The notes under the pieces are model-generated. The model worked only from the letters and a program-made list of their open reading frames with translations, had not been told where the DNA came from and made no database searches. Both the position numbers and the translations under genes were made by a program. A stretch of DNA of 64,000 bases from NCBI GenBank assembly GCA_965207945.1, contig OZ242303.1:620001-684000 (forward strand), in the 5' to 3' direction. This document shows positions 15,696 to 24,625 of the stretch, piece after piece (the stretch's first letter is position 1; the number at the start of each line of letters is the position of its first letter). This stretch comes from JAAOII01 sp965207945. Lineage in GTDB: Bacteria > Pseudomonadota > Gammaproteobacteria > CBDBNL01 > JAAOII01.

Positions 15696-16832
15696 ATGCC
15701 GATTAAAGAAGACGAGCTTATTAGCTCCATACCTACCGCAGAAGACAGGGTTCTGGATAATGCGTTAAGGCCTCGCCAACTATCTGATTATATCGGTCAA
15801 GAACTGGTTGTCAACCAACTTAGAATATGTATTCAGGCAGCTCTGCAACGAGCTGAACCGATAGACCATGTTCTGCTTTGGGGTCCGCCTGGGCTTGGCA
15901 AGACAACTTTGGCGCGCATAATAGCCCATGAGGTTAATTCAACTATAGCCACAACTTCGGGACCAGTGCTTGACAAAGGCAGAGATATTGCCGCTTTATT
16001 ATCTAATCTGGAAAGACGAGACGTTTTGTTCATAGATGAAATTCATCGCTTGGCGCCGCCAGTAGAGGAGATTTTGTATCCTGCTATGGAGGACTATAAG
16101 ATAGATATTATGTTGGGTGATGGAGCCGCATCGCGCCCTTTACGTTTGGATGTTGCGCCTTTTACTTTGGTGGGGGCAACTACTCGTAGCGGGTTGTTAA
16201 CATCCCCTTTAAGAGACAGGTTTGGCATATCCCTGCGCATGGATTTCTATGACTCTGACGATTTGGCAAAAATTGTAACCCGCTCAGCGGAATTACTTGA
16301 TATTGATATAGATGAGGCAGGGGCTTATGAAATAGCTAAACGTTCTAGAGGAACGCCGCGCATAGCTAACCGCTTGTTAAGAAGGGTTAGGGACTATGCA
16401 CAAGTTGGGGCACAAGTTGGGGCTCAGGTTGGGACACAAGTTGAGGCACAAGCCGGAACTAAAACTAAGACGCAGAAAGAGGGCGGCATAAATAATAATG
16501 AAAGCAGTGGAGAATATAAAATTAACCACGCCATAGCCCAAGCTGCATTGCAACTGCTGGGTGTTGATGAAAATGGATTAGATGAAATGGATAGAAAACT
16601 ATTATCCACATTAATGGAAAAATTCTCTGGCGGACCAGTGGGTATATCTAACATAGCGGCTTCTTTACAAGAAGAAAAAGATACTTTAGAGGATGTTATA
16701 GAACCCTATTTAATTCAGCAAGGATTCATTAAACGCACTCCGCGTGGTAGAATGGCAACAGAATTGGCTTATCGCAAAATGGAATTAACTATGCCTGCGA
16801 ACTTTATTAAACAACAGGAAGAACTTTTTTAA
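15696..16832 (+). CDS. ruvB: Holliday junction branch-migration helicase RuvB with loop insertion
   Basis: Hexameric AAA+ motor of RuvABC. RPRQLSDYIGQ start, Walker A GPPGLGKTTLA near residue 63, Walker B LFIDEIHRL, sensor GATTRSGLLTSPLRDRFGI, and the C-terminal winged helix (FSGGPVGISNIAASLQEEKD). An insertion of about 35 aa (residues about 235-270) lies between RRVRDYA and the following helix and contains five copies of a 12-bp unit (QVGA). The family has only a few residues there. 378 aa against about 335-350. ruvA and ruvC are not in the window. Confidence 0.95.
   Translation: MPIKEDELISSIPTAEDRVLDNALRPRQLSDYIGQELVVNQLRICIQAALQRAEPIDHVLLWGPPGLGKTTLARIIAHEVNSTIATTSGPVLDKGRDIAALLSNLERRDVLFIDEIHRLAPPVEEILYPAMEDYKIDIMLGDGAASRPLRLDVAPFTLVGATTRSGLLTSPLRDRFGISLRMDFYDSDDLAKIVTRSAELLDIDIDEAGAYEIAKRSRGTPRIANRLLRRVRDYAQVGAQVGAQVGTQVEAQAGTKTKTQKEGGINNNESSGEYKINHAIAQAALQLLGVDENGLDEMDRKLLSTLMEKFSGGPVGISNIAASLQEEKDTLEDVIEPYLIQQGFIKRTPRGRMATELAYRKMELTMPANFIKQQEELF
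16398..16457. repeat. 12-bp tandem repeat inside ruvB, five units
   Basis: Five imperfect copies of GCACAAGTTGGG give (A/T)QVG/AQVE tetrapeptides. The insertion sits between the AAA+ lid region and the winged-helix domain. Confidence 0.9.
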
Positions 16833-16842
16833 GATTATTAAA

Positions 16843-18738
16843 ATGAAAAAATTAAATTTATTATTATTAAGTGGAATATGCGGCTTGTTACTTTCCTGTA
16901 GCGAAGGCGGCGTACAAGAAAATTCGTTAGTTCTATTTGACAATGCTTATGAATATACCCCTTGTTCAATTACTTTGCAACCTGCCGCCCCTTCCACTTC
17001 AAAAAAACCCGACCCTTTGATTGATTATCAATGGTACTTGAATAAATCTCATATACACGAGGCATGGGCAGCGTATGAAAATTCAGAAAAGGCAAAGATT
17101 CAAATCGCAGTGGTGGATGACGCTTTACAGGTGGACCATGAGGATTTAAAAGACAATGTTATCTCTGGTGCCAGTATTAATGTTCAGGTCGGTGACGGTC
17201 ATCCTAATCGCACCTATCCCTATCCAAGTGCGAGTACCTGTGCTAAAGGTGAAGGCGGACACGGCACCGCGGTGGCGGGTATAATTGCGGCACAGGGAGA
17301 TAATGGCAGAGGTATTAAGGGAGTTGCCTCCCATGGTAACAATATTGAAATTTGGGGAGCAAATATAATTGCATCATCATCTCTGACTGGTACATCCGTT
17401 CGGGATGTATTTGACCACAGAGTAGAAGAAACTGCAGTATCTAGTAATAGCTGGGGACCTGCTCAACTAACCCGCTTATCAATATTTGGAGCAGGATTTA
17501 ATGGGTATATTGATAATGGACTAAAGAATGGATTTTACGGCAAGGGCATAAGCTATGCTTTTGCTGCTGGTAATGAGAGGAGAATACAAGGGTTTGAGGG
17601 GGTTCCACATATTTTAGATAGAGCAAGCTACACAGATATACTTAACCATCCAGGTATAATGACTGTTTGCGCAGTTGGTTCTAACGATAAATTTGCTTCC
17701 TATTCTGAACCAGGTCCTAATGTTTGGATTTGCGGCTACTCTGCAGCTGGTCAATTATCAGTTTTTCCAGCAGGCGATTTGGCAGGTACACCACCAGGTT
17801 CTTATAATAATGTAGATAACGTCAAACCTAAATATTTAAAATTTCGCGGTTTGCCTACTACTGACCTTAGCGGTACTCATGGTTATAACAAGGGAGATGA
17901 TACTACATTAACGTTTAGTGATACAATTTGTATAACACGCACAGATACTAGCCCTGAAGTATTTGAGTTTAACTCTCCTATGTTGACATACAAGGGAGCA
18001 TGTGATAATCCTCCAAAGATGCTGGAATGGGAAGCTGGAGCGACTACTTCCTATACCAGATACTTTGACGGCACTTCAGCAGCTACACCCATGGTAAGTG
18101 GAGTTATTGGCTTGATACGTTCTGCCTACCCCAAGCTAACCTGGCGCGACATTAAGCTTATTTTGGCTGAGAGTGCTTGGCAGCCACCTGCCTCCACTGC
18201 ATTGGCAACTACATTAAAAGGTGCCCCTGCCTATAGCAATGCTGAGCATAACTATAGCCATAGCCCTGATTATGGTTTCGGCATAGTTAATGCTTCTGCG
18301 GCTATGAACCTCGCTGCTATCTGGGAAAGTGATAGAAGCTTACTTAAGAAGGGTTTGCAGGAGAAAAAAGTATATCCTGATGCTTCATTCTCCTCCTCCG
18401 CTACTATTAATGTTCCTAATAATAATGATATTTCTTTTATTGAGTATGTACAGGTTGACATTGGCAACAGCGAGCTTAATTTTGGTACTTTAACGATTAC
18501 TCTGACTTCTCCATTTGGTGCTAAAAGTATTTTTGCAGTTCCTCATCAATGTATAAATATTGATGGAGATAAGAGAACATTAAATGTGGAGTGTAATGAC
18601 CTGGCAGATGGTTTTACCTTTGGTTCAGCAGTCCATCTGGGCGAAAGCCCCATGGGTGATTGGACATTATCAGTTACTAGTAACTCAGGTGCCAATGCCC
18701 ATCCAGTTAATTGGAAATTGCGTTTATACGGACACTGA
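16843..18738 (+). CDS. Kexin-like S8 serine protease with P domain, lipoprotein (paralogue 1)
   Basis: Predicted outer- or inner-membrane lipoprotein: signal peptide with lipobox LLSC, lipidated Cys19. The subtilase catalytic triad is complete: Asp92 (VVDDALQ), His140 (GGHGTAVAG), Ser412 (GTSAATPMVSG), with oxyanion Asn244 (FAAGN). The C-terminal region from about residue 520 to 631 is a P/homo-B domain (ending GDWTLSVTSNSGANAHPVNW then LRLYG), so this is a kexin-type subtilase. Only about 55 residues lie between the lipid anchor and DPLIDYQWYL, so there is no prodomain. The neighbour at 18836 is a close paralogue. Substrate unknown. It sits between ruvB and ybgC-tol. Confidence 0.88.
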   Translation: MKKLNLLLLSGICGLLLSCSEGGVQENSLVLFDNAYEYTPCSITLQPAAPSTSKKPDPLIDYQWYLNKSHIHEAWAAYENSEKAKIQIAVVDDALQVDHEDLKDNVISGASINVQVGDGHPNRTYPYPSASTCAKGEGGHGTAVAGIIAAQGDNGRGIKGVASHGNNIEIWGANIIASSSLTGTSVRDVFDHRVEETAVSSNSWGPAQLTRLSIFGAGFNGYIDNGLKNGFYGKGISYAFAAGNERRIQGFEGVPHILDRASYTDILNHPGIMTVCAVGSNDKFASYSEPGPNVWICGYSAAGQLSVFPAGDLAGTPPGSYNNVDNVKPKYLKFRGLPTTDLSGTHGYNKGDDTTLTFSDTICITRTDTSPEVFEFNSPMLTYKGACDNPPKMLEWEAGATTSYTRYFDGTSAATPMVSGVIGLIRSAYPKLTWRDIKLILAESAWQPPASTALATTLKGAPAYSNAEHNYSHSPDYGFGIVNASAAMNLAAIWESDRSLLKKGLQEKKVYPDASFSSSATINVPNNNDISFIEYVQVDIGNSELNFGTLTITLTSPFGAKSIFAVPHQCINIDGDKRTLNVECNDLADGFTFGSAVHLGESPMGDWTLSVTSNSGANAHPVNWKLRLYGH

Positions 18739-18835
18739 TACTAATGAAATGGAGCTATTAAAATTATGATTGATGTTTATTGTCCTTGTTCTTAATTAGA
18801 ACAGCTTAGAATTTAATTAACTGGGGGGTATTAAA

Positions 18836-20884
18836 ATGAAAGTTATATACTTTATATGCTTATTGACGTCAAGCATTTTGCTGGCGGCATGTGGTGGCAA
18901 TAATAATGGCAGTGCAGCGGCACCGCTAACGCCACCAAACAGCGATGGCGATAATGCTGATGCCGACAATGATGATGCCGATAATGATGATGATGGCGAC
19001 AATAATAACACAGCAGTCCAGCCACCACCACAAACCAATCAAAGCGACAATGATATAGTCATTGTAACTCCTTCTAACTATACTCTTTGCGACATTACAG
19101 TAGATAACGCTATCTATAACTCCACAGGAACCGACCCCTTAATTGATTATCAATGGTATCTTGATGATGTGGGCATTAAGAAAGCATGGGCTATGAATAG
19201 TAAACAGGGAGCAGGAATTGAGGTTTCAGTAGTGGATGATGCCTTGCAACTTGACCATGAGGATTTAGCCGCCAATGTCATCTTCAACGGCAGCATAAAT
19301 GTTCATGCCACAGCGGGTGACCCTAATCATAATAATCCGTATCCGCGTGATTGCAGTGCTGATGGGCATGGTACTGCGGTGGCCGGCATAATTGCCGCCG
19401 TAGGGGATAATGGCAGAGGAATTAAAGGCATAGCCCCCAATGTCACAATATGGGGAAGCAATCTAATAAATGTTAACTCTTACAATAACAAGATGGTGAT
19501 GGCGACCTATTCACATAGAGTAAACACAACTGCCATATCCAGCAATAGTTGGGGTCCAACAGTAAATCGCTTTGCAAGAACAATATCAGGTTTTTATGAG
19601 TTATTAGACCATGGTCTTAGTCATGGGTTTGATGGCAAGGGCATAAGTTATGTTTTTGCTGCTGGTAATTCCAGAGATATCATAGATACTAATGAAAATG
19701 TTATATCCCATGATATGGCAAGTTACTGGGAAGTTACTAATCATCGCGGAGTTATAGTTGTGTGCGCCGTTGGAACTGATAGGATTCTATCAACTTATTC
19801 TGAGCCAGGTGCCAATCTATGGGTTTGCGCTCCCTCTAACACTGGTAGGAGGAGAGTTGCTGGAGAAGTAGCCAATGTTATTTTAGCGCATGTCACCCCA
19901 TATTATTTGCGTGATTTTGGAGTAGCGACCCTTGACCTCAGCGGAACTGCTGGCTATAATAATTTAACAGAAAATGATTATACTTCCGTTGAAATACGTG
20001 AAGATATGAAGCATCAGATTCGATGTGAACGATATTCATTTAGTTTTTCATTTCACGCCTTTCAGTTTGCTCGTTCTGAACTTTCTATCACTCTACTTGG
20101 TAGCTGTCCTTTATTGGAGCAGAATCCCTTAAATGTACCTTTAGATTGGTCCCCAGGCACAACCAATTCTTATAATAGGTTTTTTAGCGGGACTTCAGCC
20201 GCAACTCCAATGGTAAGCGGAATTATTGCCCTGATACGTTCGGCATACCCTGAGTTAACTTGGCGCGAGATTAAACTTATTTTGGCAGAAAGCGCCAGCA
20301 AACTAGGCGTCCATTCTAGCACTGCTAATATGGGAGCGGCTGCCTATAATAATCCCTCGCATAGATACACGCATCACATTGATTATGGCTTTGGCGTGGT
20401 TTATGCTCGTAAAGCTATGGAGGTAGCTTCCAAATGGCGAGAAAGACCTTTGCTTCCTGCGGAGCATAACTATGAATTCCCCCCTAATGAAAACGACAGA
20501 TGGTACGCAGTAGATAATCAAGCGGCGCCACCTATAACAGTGCCTAATAATAGTGGTATTTCTTTTATTGAGCATGTCTATATTGATATTGGACCTAATG
20601 ATTATCCTAATGTTGCTGAGCTTACTATCAATGTTACTTCGCCTTCTGGCGTTACCAGTGTTTTGTCACGTGCGCATACTTGTTTAAGTTACGATAAGAG
20701 AAATTCCAGATCAGTTAACCCAGTAGTTGCAAGTGATTGCCCTGGTTTAATAAATGGTTTTATATTTGGCAGTGCCATACATCTGGGTGAAAATCCTGCT
20801 GGCATGTGGCAATTGTCAGTTACGGATAGTTCAGGCGCAGATGTGCCCGCCATAGGTTGGAAACTAAGTATCTATGGACACTAA
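18836..20884 (+). CDS. Kexin-like S8 serine protease with P domain, lipoprotein (paralogue 2)
   Basis: Same architecture as the preceding gene: lipobox LAAC (Cys19), an Asp/Asn-rich low-complexity linker (residues about 35-70), shared DPLIDYQWYLDD, triad Asp134 (VVDDALQ), His178 (DGHGTAVAG), Ser454 (GTSAATPMVSG), Asn278 (FAAGN), and a P domain from about residue 565 to the end (AGMWQLSVTDSSGA). There is no N-terminal prodomain. A G-rich Shine-Dalgarno-like stretch lies at 18823-18828. The stop overlaps the ybgC start, so the gene reads into the tol cluster. A tandem duplication followed by divergence is the simplest origin. Confidence 0.88.
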   Translation: MKVIYFICLLTSSILLAACGGNNNGSAAAPLTPPNSDGDNADADNDDADNDDDGDNNNTAVQPPPQTNQSDNDIVIVTPSNYTLCDITVDNAIYNSTGTDPLIDYQWYLDDVGIKKAWAMNSKQGAGIEVSVVDDALQLDHEDLAANVIFNGSINVHATAGDPNHNNPYPRDCSADGHGTAVAGIIAAVGDNGRGIKGIAPNVTIWGSNLINVNSYNNKMVMATYSHRVNTTAISSNSWGPTVNRFARTISGFYELLDHGLSHGFDGKGISYVFAAGNSRDIIDTNENVISHDMASYWEVTNHRGVIVVCAVGTDRILSTYSEPGANLWVCAPSNTGRRRVAGEVANVILAHVTPYYLRDFGVATLDLSGTAGYNNLTENDYTSVEIREDMKHQIRCERYSFSFSFHAFQFARSELSITLLGSCPLLEQNPLNVPLDWSPGTTNSYNRFFSGTSAATPMVSGIIALIRSAYPELTWREIKLILAESASKLGVHSSTANMGAAAYNNPSHRYTHHIDYGFGVVYARKAMEVASKWRERPLLPAEHNYEFPPNENDRWYAVDNQAAPPITVPNNSGISFIEHVYIDIGPNDYPNVAELTINVTSPSGVTSVLSRAHTCLSYDKRNSRSVNPVVASDCPGLINGFIFGSAIHLGENPAGMWQLSVTDSSGADVPAIGWKLSIYGH

Positions 20885-21263
20885 TAGCGCTACAGTTTCT
20901 TTGCGAGTTTATCTGGAGGATACAGATGCTGGGGGCGTAGTGTATCATGCTAATTATCTTAAGTATATGGAGCGGGCTCGCACCGAGTTTATTCGCATCT
21001 ATGGGCTTGAACGTAATTATATGTTTCAGCATGGATTGATTTTTTTGGTGCGCAAGATGTCTATTAATTATCTTGCCCCTGCTTACTTGGATGATGAACT
21101 AACGGCGTCCGCAGTTGTGAGTTCCATGCATAAGTTTGCGCTAACATTTAAGCAACAGGTTATTCGTCCAAGTGATAATAAATTATTGTGTTCTGCTGAG
21201 ACGCAAGTGGTCTGTGTGGAATCAACCACTAAAAAATTAAAATCCCTGCCGTTATCTTTGTAA
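20874..21263 (+). CDS. ybgC: Acyl-CoA thioesterase YbgC
   Basis: Hot-dog-fold thioesterase of the tol-pal cluster. VYLEDTDAGGVVYHANYLKY carries the catalytic Asp of the 4HBT/YbgC family, followed by ERARTEFIR. 129 aa is normal. The start overlaps the upstream protease by 11 bp; tolQ follows after 29 bp. Its position before tolQ supports the name. Confidence 0.92.
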   Translation: MDTNSATVSLRVYLEDTDAGGVVYHANYLKYMERARTEFIRIYGLERNYMFQHGLIFLVRKMSINYLAPAYLDDELTASAVVSSMHKFALTFKQQVIRPSDNKLLCSAETQVVCVESTTKKLKSLPLSL

Positions 21264-21280
21264 TTATAGTAAATATAGCA

Positions 21281-21286
21281 TAAAAT
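21281..21286 (+). promoter_or_regulatory. -10-like TAAAAT exactly 6 nt before tolQ
   Basis: TAAAAT, six bases, ATG 21293. It could give tolQRA a leaderless start separate from ybgC. Confidence 0.4.
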
Positions 21287-21292
21287 AGAATC

Positions 21293-21985
21293 ATGAATTT
21301 TGCTCTTATACAAGAAACCCAGTCCTGGCAGCTAATAGTTGAGGCATCCCCTGTAGTTCAGGGTGTGCTGATTGTTCTGCTACTTGCTTCATTTTTTTCT
21401 TGGGTTGTGATTATCCAACGTTACTTTGTTATTAATTCTGGCACGTCAGCTCTTGATAAGTTTGAAAGGAAGTTTTGGACTGGAACTGATATCAATGAGT
21501 TTTACTATAACATTCGTGAAGACCGCGATTACCTGGTAGGAATTAACAATGTTTTTATTGATGGCTTTGAAGAGTTTCATCGCCTAAACAAGAAAAAAGC
21601 ATCGGCGCCTGCAATAATGGAGGGAGTCCAAAGAAGAATGAGAGTCGCAGTGAACCGCGAAGAAGAGACCCTTGGCAGGGGGCTATCTTTTTTGGCTTCG
21701 GTGGGATCTGTAAGCCCTTATATAGGTTTGTTTGGGACAGTTTGGGGCATAATGAACGCTTTCTTGGCGTTGTCGCAGTCCACAGAAACCCTAACGATTA
21801 ACGCAGTTGCGCCAGGCATTGCTGAGGCGTTGATAGCAACAGCTATGGGGCTGATAGCGGCTATTCCCGCAGTCCTTTTTTATAATCATTTTAGCAGCAA
21901 AGCAGATTTCCTGCTTTCCCGTTACGACCTATTCAGTGAAGAATTCTCTGGCTTTTTGCATCGCCGTCTCCATTCCACTGTATGA
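21293..21985 (+). CDS. tolQ: Tol-Pal system proton channel TolQ
   Basis: Inner-membrane subunit of the TolQRA motor that energises outer-membrane invagination at division. Three membrane helices: near residue 22 (VVQGVLIVLLLASFFSWVVI), around residues 135-160 (ASVGSVSPYIGLFGTVWGIM) and around 170-195 (LIATAMGLIAAIPAVLFYN). 230 aa, typical. It overlaps tolR by 4 bp. A second, ExbB-like homologue is at 37731; this one is TolQ by neighbourhood. Confidence 0.95.
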   Translation: MNFALIQETQSWQLIVEASPVVQGVLIVLLLASFFSWVVIIQRYFVINSGTSALDKFERKFWTGTDINEFYYNIREDRDYLVGINNVFIDGFEEFHRLNKKKASAPAIMEGVQRRMRVAVNREEETLGRGLSFLASVGSVSPYIGLFGTVWGIMNAFLALSQSTETLTINAVAPGIAEALIATAMGLIAAIPAVLFYNHFSSKADFLLSRYDLFSEEFSGFLHRRLHSTV

Positions 21986-22407
21986 GGAAAGTTCGCCGTA
22001 AAAGAAAACTTTCTTCAGATATTAATGTAGTTCCTTACATTGATATTATGTTGGTGCTATTGGTTGTCTTTATGGTCACTGCGCCTTTATTCTCACAAGG
22101 ATATAACGTTGAGCTACCCGCTGTAAATTCAAAGCCGTTACAGCTTAACCGCCAAACTCAAGTTGTGATAAGCATTACTGAAAGTGGTGTTTATTATTAT
22201 AATGAAGGGCAAAGGAACGAACGTTTAACTCTAAGACAAATTCAAACAAAACTGCAAGCATTGCAAAAAAGCAAGGATGAGCTTGAAGTTTTTATAAAGG
22301 GTGATACTAAAATTCAATATGGAGCAGTTATGACTCTGATGGGTTCTTTACAGCAATCTGGCATTGAGAACGTGGGCTTAGTAACTCAACCAGAAAAAGG
22401 AACATAG
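21982..22407 (+). CDS. tolR: Tol-Pal system protein TolR
   Basis: ExbD/TolR family, one N-terminal membrane helix (VVPYIDIMLVLLVVFMVTAP) with the conserved Asp of the proton path, then a periplasmic domain (QVVISITESGVYYYN). 141 aa. It starts inside the tolQ stop (ATGA overlap). It anchors to peptidoglycan and works with TolQ and TolA. Confidence 0.95.
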   Translation: MRKVRRKRKLSSDINVVPYIDIMLVLLVVFMVTAPLFSQGYNVELPAVNSKPLQLNRQTQVVISITESGVYYYNEGQRNERLTLRQIQTKLQALQKSKDELEVFIKGDTKIQYGAVMTLMGSLQQSGIENVGLVTQPEKGT

Positions 22408-22447
22408 AGGATATAGCCCGTAGTAGTGGGAGAGAGAGAATGAGGTG

Positions 22448-22471
22448 TGCTTCCATGCTTCCATGCTTCCT
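22448..22471. repeat. 8-bp intergenic tandem repeat between tolR and tolA
   Basis: Three copies of TGCTTCCA (last base variant). It lies in the 117-bp tolR-tolA gap, outside any gene, and its unit is not a multiple of three. Confidence 0.85.
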
Positions 22472-22524
22472 TGCCTATTTGAATATGTTATTGTTTAAAG
22501 GATTAACTAATCTAGAGGTATATT

Positions 22525-23211
22525 TTGTCAGCTATGACTAGATCTGAGCCGCTGTTACTGCCGCTATTTTTTGCCTCGCTGCTTCATGTTATTATCTTTA
22601 TGCTTTTGGTTACATTTGCTGATATAGGAGGGGAAGAGGATTTTGTATCACAAGAGGATATTCTTAAATCATCACTTAAAGCGCGGCTATCGCCTGCGCC
22701 TGCTGCGGCAAAACCCCGCCCAGCAAAACCAAAGAAATCAGTAGTCGTAAATAAACCAAATAAAAAAACACTGAACCAAGAAAAAGCAGAACCAAGTGAG
22801 CTTGAGCAATTAATAAATGATTTAAGCAAACCACAGGAAGAGGTAACACAAGAAGAGGAAATAAAAGAAGAGCCCATAAAAACCGAAGATAGCACTAAAT
22901 TGAGCAGCGAAAAGCGCAGTGAGGCATTGGCTTACTATAGAAGGAATCAGGATTTGGTGGAAAGAAACTTTAATACAGGCACTGCGGCGCAAAGACAAAT
23001 TTTTGAAGGGTTGGTAACTAGATTAAAAATATTTTTGGATGAAGAAGGTAGTTTATTGTCGGTGGAAATTATCTCAAGCAGTGGCAACGAAGTATTTGAT
23101 ACTGAGGCGGAAAGAGCAGTGCGGCGCATTGAGCAGTTTATTATCCCTGATGATAGAGGATTGCGTGAAAGATACTTTCGTGAAATAACTATGGAATTTA
23201 AACTTAGATGA
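22525..23211 (+). CDS. tolA: Tol-Pal system protein TolA (short)
   Basis: Inner-membrane-anchored periplasm-spanning protein. N-terminal helix with the Ser-His face (FFASLLHVIIFMLLVTFA), a Pro/Lys/Glu-rich middle domain (residues about 55-130), and a C-terminal TolA/TonB-like domain (LKIFLDEEGSLLSVEIISSS). 228 aa is short for TolA because the central helical domain is small. TTG 22525 has an AGAGG six bases upstream and is preferred over ATG 22534. Ends by overlapping the longest tolB frame. Confidence 0.88.
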   Translation: MSAMTRSEPLLLPLFFASLLHVIIFMLLVTFADIGGEEDFVSQEDILKSSLKARLSPAPAAAKPRPAKPKKSVVVNKPNKKTLNQEKAEPSELEQLINDLSKPQEEVTQEEEIKEEPIKTEDSTKLSSEKRSEALAYYRRNQDLVERNFNTGTAAQRQIFEGLVTRLKIFLDEEGSLLSVEIISSSGNEVFDTEAERAVRRIEQFIIPDDRGLRERYFREITMEFKLR

Positions 23212-23243
23212 TACTATACCGCCTAGTTAGCAAGTGTAAGTGG

Positions 23244-23249
23244 TATAAT
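23244..23249 (+). promoter_or_regulatory. Extended TATAAT exactly 6 nt before tolB
   Basis: TGG-TATAAT, an extended -10 pattern, then six T residues, then ATG 23256. It supports a separate leaderless tolB transcript and this start codon. Confidence 0.55.
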
Positions 23250-23255
23250 TTTTTT

Positions 23256-24587
23256 ATGAAAAATATTTTATTGATTTTATTTATATCCTTTATTCCTGTA
23301 TATGCAATTGCCGCAGAAGATAGCAGTAAAGGAAAAGATAAACAGGATGACTTAATCATAGAAATAAGCCGCGGAGTTACCCGTTCAATTAACATTGCCA
23401 TCGCGGACTTTAGTTCAAATAACAAAAAATTGGCGCGCACTATTAATGATGCGGTTGCCAATAACTTCAGATTAAGTGGCCACTTAAATCAAATTGATAA
23501 AAAAGCCATGCCTAACCAGCCATTTCGTTCAAACCAAATAATATATTCCAATTGGCGTAAATCCAAAACGGAGTATTTAATTTTGGGCGAGATAAAAGGG
23601 ATAAAAGGCAATAAGTATGAGATGAATATCTCAATTGCAGATATGCTTGGTGAACGGGTAAGTGGCAACATGGTATTTACATTTAATCCACGTTACTCTC
23701 GTGACTTTGCTCATTACATAAGTGATTACATTTATAAAACCATCACTGGTTTAAATGGTTCTTTCTCTACTAAGATTGCTTATGTGCGTGTGGCTCAGGT
23801 TAGGAAAAAGAATAGCTACAGCTTGCATGTAGCTGATGCTGATGGACGCAGGGAGAAAACAATTCTCGTATCGGATGAACCATTAGCTTCTCCTGCTTGG
23901 TCACCAGATGGCAAAAAGCTCGCTTATGTTTCTTTTGAAAATGGTCGTTCCAATATTTTTGTTCAGGATATTAGAAAGGGTACCAGGTGGCTGGTTACCG
24001 CTTATGTAGGCATTAATAGCGCCCCCGCTTGGTCGCCAGATGGAAAAAAACTGGCGGTGGTGCTTTCCCAAGCATCAAATGCAGATATCTATCTTGTGGA
24101 TTTAGCTCAATTGAAAGCGGATAGAATTACGCGTAATCCTGCGATAGACACCGAACCCAGTTGGTCGGAAGATGGCAGCAAACTAATATTTACTTCTGAT
24201 AGAAGTGGCAGACCACAAATTTATGAATATAATTTTGTGACTAGAACAGCTAAGCGGGTTATTAAGAATAATATCTACAGTGCCCGTCCTCGTTATACGC
24301 ATGGGGATAGTGAGGTTGTGATGATTAATCTTGTTAAGGGCAAATATAATGTTGTGATGCAAAATATTGATAGTGGTAAATTAACCCAAATTAGTAATAC
24401 TCGTTTGGATGATAGTCCCAGCGTATCCCCTGATGGTAATCGCGTCATTTATGCTACGCGGACGGGGCGTAATTATCGTTTAGCTATTGCTTCAGTTGAC
24501 TTAGGCAATAGTGTTTATCTTGATATAGGCAGAGGTGATATAAAATCTCCTGCTTGGTCTCCCTTCTTGTTTAACTTTTCTTTTTAG
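23256..24587 (+). CDS. tolB: Tol-Pal system beta-propeller protein TolB
   Basis: Periplasmic protein linking TolA and Pal. Signal peptide MKNILLILFISFIPVYAIAA, N-terminal domain with IAIADFSSNNKKLARTINDA, and a six-bladed propeller with repeated ASPAWSPDGKKLAYVSFENG and APAWSPDGKKLAVVLSQASN-type units. ATG 23256 is chosen over the frame start at 23208 because it gives the signal peptide and sits 6 nt after TATAAT. Ordinarily pal follows tolB; here yejE follows instead. Confidence 0.95.
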   Translation: MKNILLILFISFIPVYAIAAEDSSKGKDKQDDLIIEISRGVTRSINIAIADFSSNNKKLARTINDAVANNFRLSGHLNQIDKKAMPNQPFRSNQIIYSNWRKSKTEYLILGEIKGIKGNKYEMNISIADMLGERVSGNMVFTFNPRYSRDFAHYISDYIYKTITGLNGSFSTKIAYVRVAQVRKKNSYSLHVADADGRREKTILVSDEPLASPAWSPDGKKLAYVSFENGRSNIFVQDIRKGTRWLVTAYVGINSAPAWSPDGKKLAVVLSQASNADIYLVDLAQLKADRITRNPAIDTEPSWSEDGSKLIFTSDRSGRPQIYEYNFVTRTAKRVIKNNIYSARPRYTHGDSEVVMINLVKGKYNVVMQNIDSGKLTQISNTRLDDSPSVSPDGNRVIYATRTGRNYRLAIASVDLGNSVYLDIGRGDIKSPAWSPFLFNFSF

Positions 24588-24625
24588 TGCTCATACCTGC
24601 TGCTTAATTCAACCTTAATTCAAAA

